The notes below the pieces were generated by a model, which saw nothing but the letters and a program-made list of their open reading frames with translations, had not been told where the DNA came from and made no database searches. The position numbers and the translations under genes are program-made. This document shows positions 6,557 to 13,493 of a stretch of DNA of 14,119 bases, piece by piece (the first letter of the stretch is position 1; each line of letters begins with the position of its first letter). The DNA is from an uncultured Akkermansia sp. (GTDB taxonomy: Bacteria > Verrucomicrobiota > Verrucomicrobiia > Verrucomicrobiales > Akkermansiaceae), in contig CAJGDB010000044.1 in the NCBI GenBank assembly GCA_904502165.1, positions 1-14,119 on the forward strand, in the 5' to 3' direction.

Positions 6557-6811
6557 ATGAACAAATATCGATACATTACACGCTACAACGGGCAGAAGGG
6601 AACACAGAATACATTTTGCGGCTGGCGTCTCTGCATCACGCGGCAGAAGGAAACCTATGTGCGTTATTTTACTGACCGCGAGTACGGGGAGAGTGAACTG
6701 GCGCTGAAGGCCGCGCTGGAAATACGCGAATCCATGCTGGCTGAAATGGCCCGGGGGGTGGATTTTGTGAAGGTGTGCCGGAACTACGGCAAGGGCAGGG
6801 CTGGCGTATAA
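6557..6811 (+). CDS. Small AP2-like DNA-binding-domain protein (84 residues)
   Basis: The protein resembles a free-standing AP2/ERF-like fold. Strand-like segments include GWRLCITRQKETY (22-34, with the W-R-x-x-I-x-R pattern) and VRYFTDREYGESE (35-47, similar to the bacterial Y-x-x-F-S-D-x-x-YGG-x-E pattern). An amphipathic helix follows at about 47-64 (LALKAALEIRESMLAEM). In bacteria such domains occur alone or attached to homing endonucleases and integrases and are taken to bind DNA, so a small transcription factor or nucleoid-type protein is possible. No nuclease motif or partner domain is present. A good promoter with a short leader, and a position between two MarR genes, argue that it is real. 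Basic residues (14 Arg/Lys of 84) suit DNA binding. Family call is by pattern recognition only; the function is unknown. Confidence 0.65.
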   Translation: MNKYRYITRYNGQKGTQNTFCGWRLCITRQKETYVRYFTDREYGESELALKAALEIRESMLAEMARGVDFVKVCRNYGKGRAGV

Positions 6812-6840
6812 CAGACGGAGGGGGTGACATGCAATTCGGC

Positions 6841-6868
6841 TTGACATCGGGAAACGTGCTGGTATACT
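6841..6868 (+). promoter_or_regulatory. Promoter of the marR2-RND efflux operon
   Basis: TTGACA (6841-6846), a 16-nt spacer, TATACT (6863-6868). Predicted transcription start is near 6875, just before the 20-bp palindrome at 6880-6899. No terminator separates it from the AP2-like gene upstream, so some read-through is possible. Confidence 0.8.
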
Positions 6869-6879
6869 TTGCTGCGTAA

Positions 6880-6899
6880 ATATGAAGCATGCTTCATAT
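6880..6899. promoter_or_regulatory. 20-bp perfect palindrome, likely MarR2 operator
   Basis: ATATGAAGCATGCTTCATAT is its own exact reverse complement, centred between 6889 and 6890. It begins 12 nt after the -10 box, spanning about +6 to +25 of the transcript. Dimeric MarR proteins typically bind 16-20 bp palindromes overlapping or just below their own promoters, so autorepression of the efflux operon is the natural reading. As RNA it could also fold into a hairpin close to the start codon. Confidence 0.75.
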
Positions 6900-6906
6900 A
6901 GATATT

Positions 6907-7380
6907 ATGCAGTTTGAGTTACCCAGGGGAAAGCATCCGGTTTTTGTAATGAAGATGGTATCAGACCGGGCCGATGCGCTGTTTGCCCAGCGCGTGGGGG
7001 CATTGCGTGTGACAGCGCCGCAATGCCGGGTGCTGATGTATCTGGACAGCCGGAATGGAGCGCCTGTTTCCCAGCGGGAGCTTGAGCAGTATCTGGGCGT
7101 GAGCCACACCACGGTGAAAGGCCTTCTGCAGCGACTTGAGGAGAAGGGCTATGTGCGGACTGCATTTGATGATGCGGATAGGCGGGTCAAGCATGCCTAC
7201 CTTACAGCCCGGTTCCGCCGCAAGCAGGAAGAGGCCCAGCAGGCCATGCAGGAATTTGAAGAGCAGCTGGTGGCAGGGTTCAGCCCGGAAGAAGTCGCGC
7301 AGCTGCGTCAGCTGTTAGAGCGCATATATCAGAATACCTTAACTCCGGAGCATGGCGTTCCGATAGAAACGAATCAATGA
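6907..7380 (+). CDS. MarR-family regulator of the RND efflux operon (MarR2)
   Basis: This 157-residue MarR protein is the probable local repressor of the efflux genes behind it. A winged helix-turn-helix spans about residues 52-100: SQRELEQYLGVSHTTVKGLL contains the recognition helix, and the wing has FDDADRRVKHAYLT with the family D-x-R-R at 91-93. C-terminal helices for dimerisation follow. The frame allows an earlier ATG at 6889, adding six residues (MLHIDI), but that codon lies in the middle of the palindromic operator; ATG 6907 is preferred with moderate certainty. Neither has a Shine-Dalgarno. Its TGA overlaps the adaptor gene's ATG by 4 nt (ATGA), so translation is likely coupled. Related regulators next to RND pumps release DNA when bound by pump substrates; the ligand here is unknown. 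Confidence 0.92.
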   Translation: MQFELPRGKHPVFVMKMVSDRADALFAQRVGALRVTAPQCRVLMYLDSRNGAPVSQRELEQYLGVSHTTVKGLLQRLEEKGYVRTAFDDADRRVKHAYLTARFRRKQEEAQQAMQEFEEQLVAGFSPEEVAQLRQLLERIYQNTLTPEHGVPIETNQ

Positions 7381-8741
7381 AAGCAAGCAATATAGTAACG
7401 ATGGCCCTTGGCGGGCTGGTGGCAGCTACCGCGCTGGTAGCATGCAAGGAAGATGCAGGAGCTCAGGCAGCCCGGCAGGGCATGGCTCCCATCAATGTAA
7501 CGGTGATGCCGCTGCAGAAGCGCACGGTGGAGCTTAAATCCACCTGGTTCGGACACCTGCGCGGTGTGGATCAGGCGGATATCCGCCCGGAGGTATCGGG
7601 CAAGCTGCTGGAGCAGATCTACTGGCATGGCTCGTTGTGTGAGAAGGGCGAGGTGCTCTTCCGCATCGACCCCGCCACCTATCAGGCCGCTTACGAGCAG
7701 GCTGTAGCCAATGTGGCCGCAGCCAAGGCTGGCGTGTTGCAGGCTGAAGTGGCCGATGAGCAGGCTCAGAAGGATGTGGAGCGATACACGGCGCTGGTGG
7801 AGAGCGGTTCTGTTTCTGACAAGCAGTTTACAGATGCCAAACATGGCAAGCGCCGTTGCGAGGCCGCTCTGGCCATGGCTCGTGCCCAGGTGGCCCAGGC
7901 TGAGGCTGCGCTGGAAATGGCCAAGCTGAACCTGGAGCGCTGTACCATCCGTGCGCCTTTCAAGGGGCTGGCCACCAGGGCAAACGTGAGCGTGGGCGAT
8001 TTTGTGACGGCAGGACAGGTGGTGATGACCCGCATGTCCTCGGTTGATCCGATTCGTGTGGATTTCTCGGTTCCTGCCCGCCAGATGAATGAGCAGGTGC
8101 TGGATTCCGAGTATTACGACATGCCGGATAAGATGAGCCCGGTGAGGGAATTTGACCTGATCCTGGAGGATGGCAGCGTGTTTGAACACAAAGGACGGAT
8201 TCATGCCGTGGACAGCGAAATCAGCCAGGCAACCGGTACGGTGAAGTTCGTGGGCTACATTCCGAACCCGCAGCTTAAGCTCCGGGCGGGAGCTGCCGTG
8301 CGCGTGAGTGCCAGAACCGGGGAAATCAAGGATGCCTTGCTGGTTCCCGCCCGTGCGCTTGTATCTTCCATGAACCACCGCTTCATTTACATTGTAGCAC
8401 CGGATAACACCCCGCTGGGTATCGACGTGAAGCTGGGTAAGGAACTGGTGATGGATATGCCGAATGGCGATGGTACCACGGTGCCCATGCTCATGCAGGT
8501 GGTGACAGGCACGGTGAAGCCCATTGCTGAGACACTCAGGGAAGCCGGTATTGAGGATGTGGAGAATGCCCAGGTCATCGTGGGCGGCGGCCAGATGGCA
8601 GCTCAATATGCCCTGGCCAATGCCGGTATGCGGAAGGCTGGTGCCCAGGGTGGATTCGGCACGGTGATTCCGCAGCCGTTCATCTATGAGAAACCCACCG
8701 CCACCGTGGAGTCTGTCACGACGGAAAAAGCCGCAGAATAA
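7377..8741 (+). CDS. RND efflux periplasmic adaptor (membrane fusion) lipoprotein
   Basis: This AcrA/MexA-like HlyD-family adaptor bridges the inner-membrane pump and outer-membrane channel. Residues 1-23 are a lipoprotein signal with lipobox L-V-A-C, Cys23 being lipidated. The first lipoyl half is at about 60-100 (ADIRPEVSGKLLEQIYWHG, then VLFRIDPATY). A long Ala/Gln/Glu-rich alpha-hairpin coiled coil follows at about 100-183. The second lipoyl half (TIRAPFKGLATRANVSVGD) is at about 188-207, and beta-barrel and membrane-proximal domains come after. At 454 residues it is longer than E. coli AcrA (397); the extra length is mainly a C-terminal tail (MRKAGAQGGFGTVIPQPF onward), Gly/Ala/Pro-rich and without a recognised domain. 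It overlaps the upstream marR2 stop by 4 nt and precedes the pump gene by 8 nt, so the three form one operon. Confidence 0.95.
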   Translation: MKASNIVTMALGGLVAATALVACKEDAGAQAARQGMAPINVTVMPLQKRTVELKSTWFGHLRGVDQADIRPEVSGKLLEQIYWHGSLCEKGEVLFRIDPATYQAAYEQAVANVAAAKAGVLQAEVADEQAQKDVERYTALVESGSVSDKQFTDAKHGKRRCEAALAMARAQVAQAEAALEMAKLNLERCTIRAPFKGLATRANVSVGDFVTAGQVVMTRMSSVDPIRVDFSVPARQMNEQVLDSEYYDMPDKMSPVREFDLILEDGSVFEHKGRIHAVDSEISQATGTVKFVGYIPNPQLKLRAGAAVRVSARTGEIKDALLVPARALVSSMNHRFIYIVAPDNTPLGIDVKLGKELVMDMPNGDGTTVPMLMQVVTGTVKPIAETLREAGIEDVENAQVIVGGGQMAAQYALANAGMRKAGAQGGFGTVIPQPFIYEKPTATVESVTTEKAAE

Positions 8742-8749
8742 CAGTTGCC

Positions 8750-11700
8750 ATGAGTCCCTTCTTCATTAAACATCCTGTGATTGCCACGGTGATTGCCGTG
8801 GTGACCACGCTGCTGGGCATGGTGTGCCTCATGAATCTCCCGATTTCCCAGTATCCGGAGATTACGCCGCGCACCATTCAGCTCATGGCCATGTTTCCCG
8901 GGGCCGATGCCCAGTCTGTAGCTGACTCTGTGGGTACTCCGCTGGAGCGTGAGATTTCCGGTGTGCAGGGCATGGACTACATGACCTCCGTCTCCTCGAA
9001 CAATGGCGTGTATTCCCTGCAGGTGGTCTTCAACCCTGATACGGACCCGGACCTTGACCAGGTGTTCACCAACATGCGCTATGGGCAGGCTCAGTCACAG
9101 GTGCCCACAGAAGTGCTCAACTCCGGCGTGACCATCCGCCAGCAGCCCGGGTTGCCCCTCATCATCTATTCCCTGACCTCCCCCGATGGCAGTTACAGCT
9201 CCGTGGACCTGGCCAACTACGCACAGGTGAAGATGGTGGATGAGCTGAAGCGTGTGGAAGGCGTGGGTGAGGTGACGGTATATGGTGCCGGCCGCTACGC
9301 TATCCGCATCTGGCTGGATACCAACATCATGACCCACTACAACATCTCCATTGGTGAGGTGCGCGCGGCCATTGCCGCCCAGAATACAACCAACCCTGGT
9401 GGCAAGGTGGGTGCTGACCCCGTACCTGATGGGCAGGAAAAGACCATTGCCATCCGTACCCAGGGCCGCCTGAATGATCCTTCTCAGTTCGAGGATATCA
9501 TCGTGCGCCAGGTGGGCGATGAAATCATCTACCTCAGAGATATTGCCCGGGTGGAGCTCGGCTCTGAAAACTACTCGGCCACGGGGCGTCTGAATCGTCA
9601 GGTTTCTGCTGCTGTGGTGATCTTCCAGACCCCGGGGTCCAATGCCATTGCCACGGTAGACCGCCTGCGAAAGACTTTCCAGAAGCAGGCGGCTATCATG
9701 CCGCAGGGTATTAACGGCGAGGTTTCGCTGGATACTACCACCGCTGTGCGCTATTCTATTGATGAAATCAAGCGCACCTTCATTGAAGCCATTGTGCTGG
9801 TGGCCCTGGTGGTGTTCATGTTCCTGCAGAACTTCCGTGCCACCCTCATTCCGCTTATCGCGGTGCCGGTGTCGCTCATTTCTACGTTCTGTGTGTTCCC
9901 CATGCTGGGGTTCTCGCTTAACACCATATCGCTGTTAGGCATGGTGCTGGCCATCGGCCTGGTGGTGGATGACGCTATTGTGGTGGTGGAGGCAGTGCAG
10001 CACCATATTGACAAGGGCCTCAACCCGCGTATGGCTTCCTTTGCCGCCATGCAGGAGGTGAGCGGGCCGGTGATTGCCATTGCCTTGGTGCTGGCCGCCG
10101 TGTTCCTGCCCTCGCTGCTGCTGGAGGGCATCACGGGCACGCTCTTCAAGCAGTTTGCCATCACCATTGCGGTGTCGATGCTTATTTCGGCCTTCAATGC
10201 GCTGACGCTTTCGCCGGCCTTGTGCGCCCTCATGCTCAAACCGACCAACCAGCAGCGCAGCATCTTCAAGCCGTTCTACAAACTCTTCAACTGGTGCTAC
10301 GACTGCACGGCCAGCATGTATGTGAAAATCTGCGGCGGGCTCTGCCGCAAGCTCATCATCTCCATGCCGCTGCTGCTGCTCTTCTGGGCGGCCATTGCGC
10401 CCATGTCGAAGATGGTGCCCAAGGCATTCCTGCCGGATGAAGACCAGGGCTTCCTGCTGGCGGCGCTCGTCATGAAGCCCGATACCTCGATGCAGGTAGC
10501 CTATGCTGAGAACAAGAAGTTCGAGGATGCCCTCTCTGACCCCGCAGTGAAGAACCTGACCACCGTGGTGGGTATCAACATCCTCAACAGTGTACAGACT
10601 CCCGGTGCCTGTATTGCCTTCATTGAGCTCAAGGACTGGAAGGAGCGTCCCGAAACCGCCGCCGAGGTGCAGCAGCGTATTCAAGGCCGCCTGCATGCGG
10701 CCGCTCTGGATGGTATGGCCATGGTGCTTATGCCACCGGCTATTCCCGGTGTGGGTACAGCCAATGGTGTGACCATGGTGCTCAACGACCTGGAGGGGCA
10801 GGGTGTGCCTTACCTGCGCGAGCAGGTGCTCCGCTTCGAGGAAGCCGCCCGCAAACGCCCGGAGGTGGCCATGTGCATGGACATGATGATGGCCGACACC
10901 CCGCAGAAGTTTGTGGAGCTGGATAAGGAGAAGTGCAAGTTCCACCGTGTGGATATCTCTGTGGCTAATAACCTGCTGGCTACATACAACGGGTCGGCCT
11001 TCATCAATTTCTTCAATGCCTTCGGCCAGCAATGGCAGGTGTATATGCAGGCTCAGGGCTGCGACCGTACCAGCCTGGACAGCCTGGACGGCTTCTTTGT
11101 GTCCAATCAGGATGGCGAGCGTGTGCCGCTCTCAGCCCTGGTGAATATCAAGGATATTGCTGATACAGAGTTCGTGATGCACCACAACATCTATAACTCT
11201 GCCAAGCTCAACGTGATGCCGCGTCCCGGTTATTCCACCCAGCAGCTCATGGAGGCTATGGAGGCGGTATATGCCCAGACGATGGACCCCTCCAAGGTGG
11301 GTATGGATTATCAGGATATGTCATTCCAGGAAAACAAGGTACGCAACAGTACCGGTCTGGCTACTATCTTTGCCATGTCCTCTGTATTCGCCTTCCTCAT
11401 TCTGGTGGCTCTGTATGAAAAGTGGACGCTGCCGATTTCGGTGTTCCTGACAGTGCCCATCGCTGTGCTGGGCGCCTATGCCGGCTTGTACTGGATGGGC
11501 ATGGAACTCAACCTGTATGCCCAGGTGGGGCTGGTAATGCTCGTGGGTCTGGCGGCCAAGAATGCCATTCTCATTGTAGAATTTGCTAATTTAGAAATGG
11601 AGCGCGGTAAGGACCTGCTTACGGCCACGCTCTCGGCAGCGCGGTTGCGTCTGCGTCCCATCCTCATGACCTCGCTGGCCTTCATTCTGGGCTGTGTGCC

Positions 11701-11926
11701 GCTCATGCTGGCCAGCGGTTCCGGTGCGCTGGCTCGTTGTTCCATTGGTACTGTTGTGGTTGTGGGTATGACCGTGGCCACGGTGGTGGGTGTGTTCCTC
11801 ATTCCCTGTTCCTATGTGTTCATCATGCGTCTGTTCCGCATCCGCTTCAAATTATCGACGCTGGGGGAAGACCCGGATGAGGCAGGAGCCCGCGAATATC
11901 TGGCAGCTCACCGGAATGATGCGTAA
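8750..11926 (+). CDS. RND multidrug efflux pump, HAE1 (AcrB-like) inner-membrane transporter
   Basis: This 1058-residue proton-driven pump exports drugs, detergents or metabolites from the periplasm and inner leaflet. Layout is the full RND duplication: TM1 at about 10-28 (PVIATVIAVVTTLLGMVCL), a large periplasmic loop, TM2-6, a second large loop, then TM8-12. Proton-relay residues are intact: Asp407-Asp408 in GLVVDDAIVVVE (same numbers as E. coli AcrB) and Lys937 in GLAAKNAILIVEFA (AcrB Lys940). The porter-domain start FPGADAQSVADSVGTPLE is typical of HAE1 rather than metal-exporting HME pumps. Length is close to AcrB (1049). Start ATG 8750 lies 8 nt after the adaptor gene, without a Shine-Dalgarno, so it depends on coupled translation. 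Substrates cannot be predicted; drug, bile-salt or fatty-acid export would all suit the family. Confidence 0.97.
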   Translation: MSPFFIKHPVIATVIAVVTTLLGMVCLMNLPISQYPEITPRTIQLMAMFPGADAQSVADSVGTPLEREISGVQGMDYMTSVSSNNGVYSLQVVFNPDTDPDLDQVFTNMRYGQAQSQVPTEVLNSGVTIRQQPGLPLIIYSLTSPDGSYSSVDLANYAQVKMVDELKRVEGVGEVTVYGAGRYAIRIWLDTNIMTHYNISIGEVRAAIAAQNTTNPGGKVGADPVPDGQEKTIAIRTQGRLNDPSQFEDIIVRQVGDEIIYLRDIARVELGSENYSATGRLNRQVSAAVVIFQTPGSNAIATVDRLRKTFQKQAAIMPQGINGEVSLDTTTAVRYSIDEIKRTFIEAIVLVALVVFMFLQNFRATLIPLIAVPVSLISTFCVFPMLGFSLNTISLLGMVLAIGLVVDDAIVVVEAVQHHIDKGLNPRMASFAAMQEVSGPVIAIALVLAAVFLPSLLLEGITGTLFKQFAITIAVSMLISAFNALTLSPALCALMLKPTNQQRSIFKPFYKLFNWCYDCTASMYVKICGGLCRKLIISMPLLLLFWAAIAPMSKMVPKAFLPDEDQGFLLAALVMKPDTSMQVAYAENKKFEDALSDPAVKNLTTVVGINILNSVQTPGACIAFIELKDWKERPETAAEVQQRIQGRLHAAALDGMAMVLMPPAIPGVGTANGVTMVLNDLEGQGVPYLREQVLRFEEAARKRPEVAMCMDMMMADTPQKFVELDKEKCKFHRVDISVANNLLATYNGSAFINFFNAFGQQWQVYMQAQGCDRTSLDSLDGFFVSNQDGERVPLSALVNIKDIADTEFVMHHNIYNSAKLNVMPRPGYSTQQLMEAMEAVYAQTMDPSKVGMDYQDMSFQENKVRNSTGLATIFAMSSVFAFLILVALYEKWTLPISVFLTVPIAVLGAYAGLYWMGMELNLYAQVGLVMLVGLAAKNAILIVEFANLEMERGKDLLTATLSAARLRLRPILMTSLAFILGCVPLMLASGSGALARCSIGTVVVVGMTVATVVGVFLIPCSYVFIMRLFRIRFKLSTLGEDPDEAGAREYLAAHRNDA

Positions 11927-11953
11927 TGTTGGAGAACTCCGGCAGGAATATAC

Positions 11954-11981
11954 TTGACTTTATCAAACACCAAGCTATCAT
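11954..11981 (+). promoter_or_regulatory. Internal promoter ahead of the outer-membrane factor gene
   Basis: TTGACT (11954-11959), a 16-nt spacer, TATCAT (11976-11981). The predicted start near 11988 leaves about 3 nt before the ATG at 11991, the same near-leaderless geometry as the promoter at 905-933. Confidence 0.65.
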
Positions 11982-11990
11982 ATCAACAAC

Positions 11991-13379
11991 ATGAAACGAA
12001 CGCTTATCCTCAGTCTTGCAGGAGCCGCCGGGTTGGTGGCATCCTGTTCGTTTGGCCCTATCTGGACCTCCCCTGAGATGCCGGTCCCCGCAGAATTCCG
12101 CGGGGCTGGTGTGGCTGGCAGCACGATGGCAGACCTGCCCTGGCAGCAGGTGCTCAAGGATGCCCAGCTGGAGCAGTTGCTCAATGATGTATTCACCAGC
12201 AACCGCAGCCTCGAGGCCATGATGCACAATGTGGAATCGGCTCGTCGCTACATCACCATTGCCCGTGCGCCCATCTTCCCCTGGGTAAATTACATGGCCG
12301 GTGCCAACAAGGGTGCCAGTTCCACCTCCAACCTCTCCATGTCTGATGAGAAGACGATTCCCGGTGCCGGAGGCCTGAGCGCTTCCTGGGAGCTCGACCT
12401 CTGGGGCAAGACCCGTAAGGGGGTGGAGAGTGCCGAGGCATCTGCCCTGGCCGCTGAGGAAGGTTTCAACAACCTGCGTATCTCGCTCATGAAGCAGGTG
12501 GCCAATGGGTACCTGCGCCTCATCATGCTGGACGAGCAGCTCAGGATTGCCAACGAGGCTGTGGCTTCCTACCGAGAATCGCTCAAGCTCTTTGAGAACC
12601 AGCTTGAGGGTGGTGTGGCAGACCGTCTGCAGACGGCTTCCGCCCAGGCGGCTCTTTCTGCTGCCGAAGCTCAGATTCCGAACCTGCAGATGCAGATTGC
12701 CGAACTGGAGAACACTCTTTCCACGCTGGCAGGCCGCATGCCGGGACCGATTGCCCGTGGGGGTAGCATGATGCGTTTTGCCCAGGCCAGCAAGGTGGCT
12801 CCCGGTATTCCTGCCGATGTGATTGCCCGCCGCCCCGATATCCGTGCGGCTGAGCAGAAACTTCGTTCTGCCAATGCAGCAGTGGGTGTGGCCATTGCCA
12901 GTTATTTCCCCAGCATCAGTCTCACGGGGCTGGCTGGTGTCGCTACGCCTGATCTTCGCCATGGCATGAGCCGCAGTCTGGATGGCTGGGGCATCGGTGC
13001 CAACCTGACCGGCCCGCTTTTCCAGGCAGGGCAGCTCCGTGCCAATGAGGCGATGAAGAGGGATGCCTTCCTGGCAGCCAAGGCTGATTACGAGCAGACC
13101 GTGCTGGCCGCAATGTCTGAGATTTCCACCACGCTGGTGCAGCGCACCAAGCTGCGCGAAATCATGAGAAAGCAGGAACAGGCCGTAGCTTCCTACCAGG
13201 AGAGCGTGAAGCTTTCCAAGGCTCGCTATGCCCAGGGGCTTGCCAGCTACTATGAAGTGCTGACCGCCCAGCAGGGCCTGTTCCCTGCCCAGACCCAGCT
13301 GGCAGCTTATCGCTACCAGTATGCCTCCTGCATTCCCACCCTCTATACCCAGCTGGGTGGCGGCTGGCAGAACAAGTAA
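11991..13379 (+). CDS. Outer-membrane factor lipoprotein of RND efflux (OprM/NodT family)
   Basis: This TolC/OprM-type trimeric channel completes the tripartite pump. Residues 1-18 form a lipoprotein signal (KR charge, hydrophobic core, lipobox V-A-S-C with lipidated Cys19). Two repeated OEP domains follow: about 65-235 (SNRSLEAMMHNVESARRYI; PGAGGLSASWELDLWGKTRK) and about 270-455 (IARRPDIRAAEQKLRSANA; AVGVAIASYFPSISLTG; ARYAQGLASYYEVLTAQQG). The RRPDI(R)AAE motif marks the NodT/OprM family. At 462 residues it has normal length for an OprM-like channel. It follows the pump gene by 64 nt, a gap holding its own promoter, so it can probably be made independently of MarR2 and serve other transporters. 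It ends just before a strong terminator. Confidence 0.95.
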   Translation: MKRTLILSLAGAAGLVASCSFGPIWTSPEMPVPAEFRGAGVAGSTMADLPWQQVLKDAQLEQLLNDVFTSNRSLEAMMHNVESARRYITIARAPIFPWVNYMAGANKGASSTSNLSMSDEKTIPGAGGLSASWELDLWGKTRKGVESAEASALAAEEGFNNLRISLMKQVANGYLRLIMLDEQLRIANEAVASYRESLKLFENQLEGGVADRLQTASAQAALSAAEAQIPNLQMQIAELENTLSTLAGRMPGPIARGGSMMRFAQASKVAPGIPADVIARRPDIRAAEQKLRSANAAVGVAIASYFPSISLTGLAGVATPDLRHGMSRSLDGWGIGANLTGPLFQAGQLRANEAMKRDAFLAAKADYEQTVLAAMSEISTTLVQRTKLREIMRKQEQAVASYQESVKLSKARYAQGLASYYEVLTAQQGLFPAQTQLAAYRYQYASCIPTLYTQLGGGWQNK

Positions 13380-13401
13380 AGGTCTCGTCTGAATGTTTCC
13401 G

Positions 13402-13432
13402 GGCCGGGGGTGCTTGCGCTCCCGGCCTTTTT
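13402..13432 (+). terminator. Intrinsic terminator ending the efflux operon
   Basis: GGCCGGG (13402-13408) pairs with CCCGGCC (13421-13427), extended inward by two wobble and two G-C pairs to a 4-nt loop, and is followed by TTTTTGTT. It starts 22 nt after the outer-membrane factor stop. Confidence 0.9.
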
Positions 13433-13449
13433 GTTGGCAGAATTCCGGT

Positions 13450-13478
13450 TTGACCCCCGGGCAGGGCTGTGGTATTGT
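13450..13478 (+). promoter_or_regulatory. Promoter of the prepilin peptidase gene
   Basis: TTGACC (13450-13455), a 17-nt spacer, TATTGT (13473-13478). Predicted start is near 13485, giving a 9-nt leader to ATG 13494 or about 45 nt to ATG 13530. Confidence 0.6.
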
Positions 13479-13493
13479 CGGGGAAGAGGCATT

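Noticed and set aside
7374..8606. 410-codon minus-strand frame opposite the RND adaptor
   Set aside because: It is a shadow of the adaptor gene with His/Arg/Leu-rich composition and no recognisable motif.
9935..11032. 365-codon minus-strand frame inside the RND pump gene
   Set aside because: It is antisense to the pump and no domain is recognisable; high GC and codon bias explain the open frame.
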